Source: Enoplolaimus lenunculus | Taxonomy: Eukaryota; Nematoda; Enoplea; Enoplida; Thoracostomopsidae | DNA: 64,000 nucleotides | NCBI GenBank assembly: GCA_030248215.1 | Contig: JASANG010000440.1 | Span: forward strand, 1 to 64,000 | Direction of reading: 5' to 3' | Shown here: one piece after another, positions 46,105-58,100 of the stretch | Layout of the letters: the number at the start of each line of letters is the position of its first letter | Numbering within the stretch: the first letter of the stretch is position 1 | Notes under the pieces: generated by a model | What the model saw: only the letters and a program-made list of their open reading frames with translations | Told to the model about the DNA's origin: nothing | Database searches by the model: none | Translations under genes and position numbers: made by a program

Positions 46105-49100
46105 ATGTCAACAGCTGAATTATGTTTGCAAAATACAGCGGACAGAGAGACTCCAGACACTCCTATTGCAGAAAACATGGCAACAAGTCAGCTGATCGAG
46201 AGTCTATCGCATTTACAAGTTTATAAGACCAATTCGCCTGTAACGAATGTGATTATTCCGGCCACACACGATTCAATGTTTGTTCAATTAAATAATCTGA
46301 AGTTGGACAGCCAGAAAAATAATAATTATGAACTGGCGCTTCCGATATGCACATGTTTAATGAAGCCAAGAATTCGAGGACAAGGTAGGTTTTGAGCTGA
46401 GTTATTTGATGTTTGCCAAATAATGTATTTTTATTGCCCTCGAGACTAGGTGTATACATAAATACGTACTTATGTATAAATGTGGAACCGGAATTTCAAT
46501 GGAGGTAAAAATGCGAGTAAATATTAGAATAAGTTTTACCATTGATCGCAGTGCATTAGTTTAAATTGTATCGTCTACTTTGTGAAGAAGTACCTATACG
46601 TATATACTGTTGAGCGAAAAGAAATTCCGAGCGAAGTGCGGAGTTGCTTGAAGCGTTCTATATTTTGTATTCGGGGGACGAATGGTGGATGGATGTCTGT
46701 CCGACGAGAATCTCAGGTAATTGTGGAATCGATTTTGATGCAAACTTTCGTTTCTTTGAAAACTTATTATCCTGAGGTCGATGTATTAACCTCGCATTGG
46801 AGTTTCGAACGTCTAAGAATTTGTTAGCTACAGGTTTAAATTTGAACAATATTGTTTAAGCGTAAATTCGGACTTTGCATTATTTTCTAGAAACCGGACT
46901 TTAAAGCGAGATAAATGAATAACTAGCAACAAAAAATTAGCATGTTAGCTTAATTGGTTAGGCCTAAATTAAGACTTTCTAAAGTATGTACGTATTTCAC
47001 TTATTGTTAGAGTGATAATGGCTAGGTAGATACGTAGTAACTAGTTAGCGTGTTAGCTATGCCAACTATTGCAGTTGAGTTGAGAAATATATTTTTTTCA
47101 TAAGAGTTTGTTGCGTTATTGGCTTTAGGGATTTCGACTATCAGAAATTTATATACAGCGTTTAGAAATTGGAGCGCTTTCAAATACGTTAGCTACTCGA
47201 TAATTAATATGTTACGTACATAGGCATGTAAGTATGTTACGTACGTAGGCATGTAAGCTGTGACAGTAAAGCTTATCTTATACCTGCGGGTTTACTAAAT
47301 ACCTACACAATTGAGTATTGTGGGCATAGGATTTTTTGAGCACGTGGAATGTAAATCTTATTGTGATTTTTAATTTTCACTTTTGCAAATTTGTTAGCTT
47401 CTCTATGATTAGACTTTCTAAGCTCGTTGAGCCAAACGATGCGTTTGTGCTGTACAAGCTGAGAATGTTTAACGAATCTTAACAGTACTTAAGTATATAT
47501 GTCCGAGCTTCCCTCAATACTCCCAATTTCACTACAACTGGTCAACGTTAGATACATAGTAAGACATCATTTTGCTGTAGAACAAAAGTTTTCAAAGGAC
47601 TGTGCCATTGATCTTACTGACTCGTGATGTATGCTGTCCAGTTTATGCCTTTACGGAAATACATACGGCCATATAGAAATGTAGGTATTGTATAGTATCA
47701 TCAGCGTTGTTCCGGGGTCAGCAGTTTACTCTGGACCTGGGCCAGGGTGCAGCAAGGATTATTTTAATTCGTTTCTATGGGTATAACTGGCGTAGGTATT
47801 TCAAACTGAGAGCCAAGGTAAATCCTCAAGTGTACGGCGAGGCTGACTTGACTTGTTTGCATTTACTGAGTACTAAAAATTGTGCTCTTTGGAAGCGGTT
47901 TCAACTCAAGAAATTTCCAGTAAACCTTTTTTGCCTGCGAAGGTTCTTGCAGCTGCAACTCACAGTTGCGAGTTTTTTTCAAAAATTAATTCAAAGATTT
48001 TGCAGCTACAAATTATTCATCATCATTCGCTGAAATGACAATTTGTAGCTTCAGAATTATTGATGTCGGGTCGGAAATAGTCGAAATTCAAGATGAAAGT
48101 GATATTTTCGTGCAATTACTTGCAGCTGCCAGTAACTCATGGAAGTTGCAGCTGCGAGTTCTCGCTGTAAAAACTGACACGTGTGAATCGAGCTTAAATG
48201 TAACGCAGAGCCGTGTTAAAGTCGTGCAATATGTATGCATGTACATAATGCATTTTAGGTAAATTTGTCAAACTTCAAAATATATAAATACAATAATTGC
48301 TTGTTGTATTAGACACACTTGTATCCTGTAAGAACTTTTGGGTTTAACTTATCAGACCATGTGAGCAGCACCGTATTCTTAAAAACCACTTCCGCCGGAA
48401 TTTTTTTTCAGCTTCAAAATTCTGGTTCTGGTTGGTTTTATGGGAAATTTAACTAAAAATTTAAGTATAATTTTTTGATTTGAAATGTTCTCAATTCGAA
48501 ACAGTCATCTGCAATACTTTATTACGCAGTTTTTTAAAAAAATGCAAATCACTTTGTAATTTATGCATTTTCACTCAGGCGAATGGATGATAGAACTGCG
48601 CCGCTATGGCCGAAAATGTGGCTTTCCGGGCTGATACCAACTATGCTGATGAATAATCTGCAAGAATGTATTTTGTTTTGTGAAAATTAAAATATTCGTA
48701 AAACTTATTTTTTACCGGAACCGTGCACTACACTTACGTACTTCTTTATAATTGCTAATAGAACACCATTACGGAAGATTTTGCGTCTGCCGAAAGCAGG
48801 AACTTGAAATATCATTGCTAGTAAGCGTATTCGTTGCTTGCAAACGAACTTTACGCTAAGGCGTATTTGTTCGCTTTCCGGCTCTGGTTTTGGTATTTTC
48901 CGCTTTCCGCCTAGCTGATATACGTATAGTGGCGCTAAAACTGTTATACAACCCAAAAATTAGATACGTAGGATTCGAAGCGGAGCCCTCATACAAACGG
49001 CTACGGGCCCGGATTTTTTGTACAATCTTTAGATGATTTGGCACTCATATCGTAGTATGGCAGTAGGGTGGCAACAAAGGTTCGAATTCGATTTCAGATT

Positions 49101-52100
49101 CGTCAAAAATTGAACGTCGTAATGTGAGAGTCAGTTGCAAATAAAGATTTCATAAAGTCTTGGCTCAGAGTTTAATTTGGCAAAATCACTGTGGATTCGG
49201 ATTCGGACTGCGCGTCAATTGGTGCGTTCAGTGCCACTCGAGTAAAAATGTTTGGTGTGTAAATGTATTACGTACGGTGATCCTTTGTGGATATCAATTG
49301 CTAAAGTTAATCAAAGGAACAGTACGTAAACGCTGATTTCTTCGGTACAAAATCGTTTCTTTGACGGTTTTTTACCAGTAAACCACGGATGCCGAAGATG
49401 CAATCAGCGATGTTTGACATCTGGTTTTGTTGTTTTTATTGTTTGTATTTTTGTTTACCCATCATTGTACAGGTAGTAAGAGAATCGATAATAACGCAAT
49501 TGTAACAAGCAACTTTTGATGCCTATCAAACGGGGTGTTTTTATTGGCTGTTTTCGCGTTTGAAACATGCCGGTTTGTACCTGACGAACCAGGCAAATTA
49601 ACGTCCATAAATGCTTGTATTTAAATGACAACAAAATTTAAACAAACTTTTTTTGGAGCAGGTCATATGGTTTGGCTCTCGTTGTGTTTTTGTTTTACTT
49701 TTGCTAAGTTATATTTTTTGTATTTATTTGGTTGTTTTTGGTTACCCATCCCCCCGGCAGGCGTTTGCCGAAAAATGGCTTTTCGCATCATTCCACGCCG
49801 AAATTTGAATTTTTCAACTTGACCATAACTCGTTAATCAAGCGCATGCCTGTGGAAAATTTTACATCATTTACGTAACTCAGACTCTGCAAACGGTGTCG
49901 AATGATATTTAATTTGTGTGACTTTTTGACAAAAGAATTTTTTAATCAAATCAAATTGTTCAAAAATTCAAATTTCAGTGTGGAATGATCAGGGGAGGTT
50001 ATGAGAAGCTCAAATATGCAAAAAAAATCAAAATCCAACAATTTTTGCGCAATCGCCGGCTCTGGAAGGATAACCGAAAAGATCTGTATATTTTACGGGG
50101 GGTGTGTACTTTGTTTGATCAGTTTTAATGTTGAAAACTAGAAATGCTTTAACGACGAATATCATATTTTAACGGAACAGGAACAAAGAAAATTGGTAAA
50201 ATTAGTTTTTTTAAATTTAAACGGTTTGACTGAACGTAAAAATTCGTTTTGTTCAACTTAATCTAAGGTAATAACAGTAGAAAACTAATTATCACGGGCA
50301 TCAAGGTCGAATAGCAGCGCACTCTGGCACAAATATTTATATGTTATTTTTCGTAAATTTCATATTAAACGTTGATTGTGACAGGTCTTGTGACTTCTGA
50401 CGGTGCCTATCTGTTGGGACGTGAAAGATTTAAATTTTAGTAAAAGGCTTTGTACTGTTGTTTGGCTGGCTCTTCAAATGCACAGGTTTGCAGTTGGCAT
50501 TCAATCACGTGGTTCAGGATCCTGCTGTTTTTTGATGCTACGGAATTGTAATTTTGTGTTGTCTGTTTTTGATTTAATTTCTGTTTTGTGTTTATTATCG
50601 TTTGTAACTGCGGTTAAAATTGATTTTTAATTTTTCAAATCAAATTTGAATTCCGCGCATGAGCATTTAACGTTGTTCAAGTATATAATCGCAGTGGGAA
50701 TTGTAGGTTTGGTGAATATAAGGATGGCTGTTGTCAGGGATCGACCGGATATCCGGTTCCCGGCTAATACCGACAAAACCCGACATCCGTACCCGGTTCC
50801 GCTATTCGGTATAAACGTAGCGGATACCGGATATTTGTGGTTGTGGTACCAGATATCATAAAGCTGTTTTTTGCACGTCAAAATACCAGATATTTTGAAG
50901 CGACTGCAATTCCGAGCAAATCATGAATGGACACTGACATGGATTGAAAAATCCAAGCCAAAAATTAATCTTTAATCCATAATTACATATTTTTGCACAA
51001 CTCAAATACTTCCAACAGTGTACAACTTTAGATCCTCTATATCCGGTTAACATCCGGCTCCGCTACAAAATTCGCTATCTGTCTCCGGTTCCAGTATCCG
51101 GTAAAATTAATATCCGGTTGATCCCTGGCTGTTGTGTAGATTTCAGCCAATGATGGCTTATTATTTGTGATTACAGCAAAGGCACCGCAGCAGTTACTAA
51201 CGTCTTCACATATTTCTTTTAATTTCGAAAGCCCTGTGAAACAAATTATTTCGCTTGATTTGTTTAATTTTGGCGAACATTTACAGGCGAATGTAAGGTT
51301 ATTCGCTCGAAATGAAATTTTAACTACGTCCATAGCTCATATTCTCAAATGTGTATTTGCAACTATCATCAATTAGCAGTAGATTTTAAAACTCACTAAC
51401 TATTGCGTTTGTTGAACTCAAAATTGGTACTGCAGTAGATGAATTTTAAGCCTTAGCATTGGCTGTTTCCAAAATTACAATCCAACTGGTAACAGGTGCT
51501 CCACACATTTAACAATACGTGCGTGCCCTTGTGTTAACGTTTATGTATAAATTAAGGATGTGCCGATAAGGATGTGTATTATTATTATTGTCTTGAAAAT
51601 ATACCGATCCCGTCACCGATCGAAGCCAACAAGTGAAATTGATAGCATTCCAACTGACTGTTATGTGACAAAAAAGTATCGGCAAAGAGTTAGCAATTTT
51701 GTTTTGCAGTGCCGATGTCGATACTCACAAAAAGTGCCGATGATTACCGATGCTGATTGATCGGCACATTCTTAGTAGATGGAGTGTATTTGAAAAGCTT
51801 CAGCCAGTTATGATTAGCATTATTATTATGATTATAAATGCAATGAAAGTATTACAATACGTACGTTAATAATGCATAATGTTAATGGATTGGTTCATAT
51901 TGGGTGCACAGTCGATCAATATATGTATAATTACATTGTTCATCGGATACTTTATGGCTGAACTTGCAATTGCATTATTCGCATATGTGTTTCGTGAAGG
52001 TTGTGTTTTTTGGCCCAGCTTAACAAGTCTTAGCGGGTTGCGCTATACCTACTGTTTGGGCGGCGCCGTCTGGTTCCGGACGCCGCCGTCTGGTTTTGGA

Positions 52101-55100
52101 CGACGCCGTCTGGTTCCGGACAACAGCGTCTTATTCCGGACGACGCCGTCTGGTTCCAGACGACGCCGTCTGGTTCCAGACGACGCCGTCTGGTTACAGA
52201 CGACGCCGTCTGGTTACAGACGACGCCGTCTGGTTACAGACGACGCCGTCTGGTTACAGACGACGCCGTCTGGTTACAGACGACGCCGTCTGGTTACAGA
52301 CGACGCCGTCTGGTTACAGACGACGCCGTCTGGTTACAGACGACGCCGTCTGGTTACAGACGACGCCGTCTGGTTACAGACGACGCCGTCTGGTTACAGA
52401 CGACGCCGTCTGGTTACAGACGACGCCGTCTGGTTACAGACGACGCCGTCTGGTTACAGACGACGCCGTCTGGTTACAGACGACGCCGTCGGGTTACAGA
52501 CGACGCCGTCTGGTAACAGACGACGCCGTCTGGTTACAGACGACGCCGTCTGGTTACAGACGACGCCGTCTGGTTACAGACGACGCCGTCTAGTTACAGA
52601 CGACGCCGTCTGGTTACAGACGACGCCGTCTGGTTACAGACGACGCCGTCTGGTTACAGACGACGCCGTCTGGTTACAGACGACGCCGTCTGGCTACAGA
52701 CGACGCCGTCTGGTTACAGACGACGCCGTCTGGTTACAGACGACGCCGTCTGGTTACAGACGACGCCGTCTGGTTACAGACGACGCCGTCTGGTTACAGA
52801 CGACGCCGTCTGGTTACAGACGACGCCGTCTGGCTCCGGACGACGCCGCACTTCAAAAAAATTGTCGTATACATATTGATATCTCGTGTCATGCGTCAAT
52901 AAACGACGTGCGTTGTGGTATGGTGCCGGACGTCTCATCAAAAGTATAGCGCCAACCTAAGGTGGGGCGACCCATGTATAGAACAGGGCCGGAACAGTAG
53001 TATAAGCATATTCCTAAGCCTAAGTAAGCCCCGCTCCGGAAAACGATCCGGTCCTGTTCTATACATGGCCCGGTGGGCCTATACCATTTGATGATTTCAG
53101 CGCCGTCCAGCATCGTAATTGAATTGCCGGACGACACCGCAGACTAGCGCCACCACTACTGATAGCTCTCCATGGTGTGTGTGTTTAGTTAGTAATCTTA
53201 GTTTTACCGTTAGCACCGGAGCACTTTGGTAAAATGCAGATTGCCAAGAATGAATGCGTACACCAGGTGACTTTTGAGGGGGTAAACAACTGAACTTGGG
53301 TCTGAAGTAGATTCTGTCCCAATGAAGTTTTACCGCCGTGCAAAGTTTTTTCGAGGAGTTTAACCAATGCTTCAAAAGCTGCATGGGAATGGTTAAGCAG
53401 TATACCGATTGCAGGATTCGATGAAGGGCCACTTGGCCTGGGCGCCCCAACAGGGATCAAAGCAAAGATTCTGTATTATGGTTTAGCACATCTTAAACGG
53501 CGTTTAGCTTCTTGCTCGCTTGTTTTCCGTTATAATATCTTGCGCCGGATCAACCGTTACGAAATTTGTGAATCCGCCACTGTATCAACTTGTGGGCCAA
53601 CCAAAAGAAAATCCTACGGCCGTCTTTGTTGTAAAATCGTTAATTTTGAGGTTTACTTTGATCCCGGCGCCGGATGTCAATATTTGCCGGAACCGGAATC
53701 CGGACGCAATTACTACATATTTTTGAATGAGAGAAATACATACGTACTTATATGCGTGCTATTGGTATTTGAGATTACGGGGTCTAGGTAAAACTATTGA
53801 TCTTGTACGGAAGTGTGGGACGGATGGCACCGGAAGTACCGGTCTGGTGACACGTTTACGTCGCCATGAGTTTCCAGCGTCGACAATAAGCCAACAACAG
53901 CTGGAAAGCCGAGATGGATCGTCTGATTTGCAATCGGATGATAGTGACGCTTGGGCGAAAGCTGAATTTAGGCGTAGGTTTTAAGCTAAAAACTGTGGTG
54001 CGTGTTGTTCCTAAATTCTACTCTGCCATAAACGTCCCTCGGCTTGTGGGCCCATTTGCTGAACTGGAATAAATAATGAAATAGTCTTAGGTTTAGTCTT
54101 AGGCGAATGCTTATCCTTTGTATTAATATAAGCAGATACGTAGTAAGCGAACGGAAGCTGTTGCGTTCGTCTTTAGTTTGGTTGAAACTATGTGCACAAG
54201 TATCGAACGATTTGGATAATAAATTTGGCGCATGTTACTTTAAGGGGCGTAAGAGTAGGTTTAGATTCTAGATTACATTTTTTGTTTAGGCTTAGGTTTA
54301 GGCTTAGGAATGCATTTTTGCAAGGCTTAGGCTTAGGCTTAGGAATACGCTTAGTCTACTGTTACACCCCTTAAAGTAACATTGGCGATAAATTTTATAG
54401 GTGCATGATGTGTCTGTATAATTTGTACGTACCGAGCAGGGTGCAACCGGAATTACAATTTACCGGAACCAGAGCCAAAAGGTCAAAAAATACCGGAACT
54501 GGAATTCCAGTTGTACCCTGGTATTTCGCAACGTTGCAGAGAAACAAGCAGTCGAATGAAACTTGCTTGCCTTGTGAAGTGTTTAACTTTCTATAAATCG
54601 TTTTTAATTGGACAGTAACATGCGTCAAAGTGTATATTAAATTAAATCAAAGACGCATATTTCGCTCTGTATACGTGTATTTTCTAGTCTTTATAGCAGG
54701 GTTGTTTTTTTGCGGAAAAAATTATGACCGGAAAAAATGATTTTTTTTTCCATTTGTTTCCGGCCAACAATCCTGGTTTATATATGTGTCGAGAACAACT
54801 GTGGTTTTTTCAGTTTACAAACTACTGTTAAGTTTTGAATCCAAATTTATCGGACGAGATATCCACAGCAATGAATACCTGTATTGTGGTAGTAAATGAT
54901 GTCTGATAAATAAAAATTCGCGGTTATTTTATAAATTTTTGTAGTTACGCAATAATTATGAGCAGATATTCTGAAAGAAACACAAAACAACTAAATAACT
55001 GACCGACTTGTCGTGACCGACCTCAATAGTCTCGTCTCGGATTTTAGCCGATTCCGCCCAGTCCGGTCGCTCAGGAATGAGGGCACCAGCATACAATTTG

Positions 55101-58100
55101 CTCGGTCTGTGACACCAAATATGTTGGTTAATTCTTGGAAATTTCACCACTGTTTTTGCTATGAAATTTCGTTTGGCATACAACTGTGTTAATATGCATT
55201 TTATGATTTGTTTGACAGATAAATCTGAAGTAGCAATTTCAATGCCGCGACGCGTTGTCAATAAAGCCGAACCAAGTGGAACAGGAGGAACAAATCCCGG
55301 TGTCGCAGTGGCTTCGACGCAATCCGGCGGAAGTACTTCGGTAACGTTTATGGATACAACAACTGGAACCTCGTCAACGGCTATTAAAAGAAGGGTAAGT
55401 CGTAATGTATCCGTTTCAAAATCTTACATACGTACTTCCTTATGTCACATCCCGTAGAAATTGACTATACTTCGTAATTTTAGGACCATATTTATGGTTA
55501 ATGTCCACATCGGGATGGCACCGTCTTTTTGGATTCGGTTTTTTAATTAGGTGAAATCGCCGTATGACTTTTCAGAGCTCGAAATTTTGTAGTTCTTTCC
55601 GACATGTGGCTCTAACATAATCTCTCTGGATCTTTTATTCAAGTTCCCTAATATCATGCGTACGCTCAGAGGTGTAAGTAGGTAAAGATTTTCATACCCT
55701 CGCTCCCCGCAGAAATTTTTTTACCCGCGGATATACCCGCGCAAAATTCCTTTACCCACTACCCACCTTACGCGCCCTTATTTTTTTCGTACGCGTTCAA
55801 TACAATTGTGTAATTTTTCAGTGTATAGATGTTAGTCACTCATTTACGTTACAAAAAACTTTTTGTCGGATACTTTGAAAACAAACTTAATATTGCACAC
55901 TACACCTATCACCGGTAAAACTAGGTTGTTTTCCGATGTGTGATCATGATCAGTGACTCAAAACGTTCTTGTCTGTACAAATTCATTGTAGTTAGGAACG
56001 TATAATCACTCATTTCTTTCTCGTTTCGTCGAAATTTGTCTTAAGATGTCATTCCAAAAAAATATACATATTGTTCCAAACCGTAGAAAAATATAACCTA
56101 TATAAAACAGCGAAGAATGTCTCCAAATGCTATATGATAAGCTGTACTCCATTCTGTTGAAATGTATGTGAAATTATTCTCGCGTGCATGGGCCAAATTC
56201 AGCCAGAACTATAATCTTAGCAGCCTGCTTGGTTTATGAGGAATTCCAGCTATGTACGTTAAATCGCTGTTTGTTGTTTTTATGCAAATTATAGGCGGGT
56301 AAAGAATCACAAATTTTTACCGGCGCTTTGAAATTGTTTACACGCGGGTATACCCGCGTCAAAATTTTTTTACCCGTACCCGCGTTACCCGCGGGTGGCG
56401 TGCAGCTCTGTGTACGCTACAGTGTAGTTTTGCTGTGGTTTGTAGCTGAGGAAACTCTCTTCAGTCTGTCAATGACCTTAGGATGTTCCTCCCCGTTTGA
56501 GCATTTTTGGCTGTAAAATTTTAACTTTTTTGGACGTCAAATACACGTTTTTTGTATATTTTGTACTAAAATGTAGGGTATACGCATACAAAATTGTGTT
56601 CACATGTTATACACGACCAATTAGGCATGGTTAAATGTGATTTTTTACGAAAAAAAATTTTGTCTGCGAAAATTACATCCATCAATGAAAACGTCGAAAA
56701 GTTGGGATTGTGATTCCGATTAAACTTGCAATCGGAATCGGACTGGAGTTGAAATCGGAATCGGAATCCCGGCTGCGACTTGGGTGTACGTGGTATGATA
56801 TTGTGATATTGTGGTCGTTGCATTAATTTATTATAGTTTCGAAAACGTAAATGCCGCAGGTCGCGATGCAACTCAGACGCAGCGTTGGTTGCATGTCCCA
56901 GTGTGACTTCGGGTCAAGTATTGTCGCACACTGGGAGTCAGTGGGCCGTACCTACACGACGGACCGTTCCTGCGTCTGGGAGACCGTCGCAACCGGGTTT
57001 GCCTTGTTGCTTAGCAACAGCGACAACCCTGGCAACATCGATCGTTGCAACAACAGCACAAGATTGCTCAAAATTCGGAGACTTAACAATTTCTCTGGGT
57101 GGCCACTGTGGGAAGATGCAAACGCTGGGATATGATGAATTGGTAGGCCAGAATGAATGCAAACCTTTGAGTGGATTAAAGAGTTTAGGGGATCCGGCGT
57201 TTTTGACTGGTACATTTGGACCGTTCGAAACTCTGTATACCAGCTCACAGCGGCGGGCTAACCGACATACTGCGCTATCTGGTTCAGCGAGTATTCCAAT
57301 GAGGTCCCAATTAGCTGAGGCAGTTTCTGAACATTACTGTACCGTTCGGGGTGCAGAAAAGTTGGGCATAGGGGAGTCGTTACTGTCGCCGTCCTCTTTC
57401 GAAACTAGGACGAGTAATAATAGCGATAATAATAATAATAATAATTGTTCGACTACAACTTATACATCTGGGGGTACGTTGACACGACGGTCTAAACCGG
57501 GTCAAATTTCGGGAATTCTTCCTGAACGGACGAAATCAAAGTCTGGTGGGACTCAGGCAGCATTCGCGTCCGGTTTGCCGCGGTTGTCTCGAGTAGGGTC
57601 CGGGCACAGGCTAAGAGCGGTGCGTCGGGACAGGAGGTCAGCGTCGAGTGCGGACGAAGAAAAAGGGCTGGCTTGCTGTGTTGACGGTGGGGAAGAACTT
57701 GTTCTGGGTGGTAGTGAGGGTGGCCTTGACGGCGGAACGCCGCGTGGGCAACTGATTACTGAAGAAGGTACTAGTCATACGGCGCGCTTGGGTGGGTGTC
57801 GTATGGAGGTGAGTTGTTTGGTGTTTGTTTTGGTCTGAAACCTGTGACAATATTCTCAAATGTATGTAGGACCTATCACAAGTTGGCCAGAAGTCCAGTG
57901 AATTTCGACCCCACCAATGGAAAGCTCCAACCCGTAGCACATTTTTCGCACTCGAGTGGTCTCACTTGTGAGCCGAGTTTCACATTTGAAGCTGATTCTG
58001 TTACTAACTGGTGATAGGTTCGACACACAGTTGAGAGTTCGGCTGATAGCAGAACGCTTGTTCATAGTTAACTTGAAAGGTTCATATTAGTTATAGTTGT

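Noticed and set aside
47707-48262. Two adjacent plus-strand frames of 108 and 75 codons
   Set aside because: No family resemblance and no phase-compatible splice sites with neighbouring exons; the DNA contains inverted GCAGCTGC words typical of repeat sequence.
52060-52850. Possible CRISPR array
   Set aside because: The 20-bp units are head-to-tail without unique spacers, and the genome is animal.
51879-52949. A 356-codon open frame with a 20-residue repeat (TPSGYRRRRLVTDDAVWLQT-like)
   Set aside because: It is the translation of a 20-bp minisatellite whose period passes through all frames. A second forward frame is also open over much of the array, and edge variants show no codon constraint.
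53974-53984. Exon 2 donor at 53978 (AGGTTTTAA) in the R3H-like gene
   Set aside because: It would leave exon 3 out of phase. The stronger donor GTAGGT at 53974 restores phase 1 and matches the donor of exon 1.
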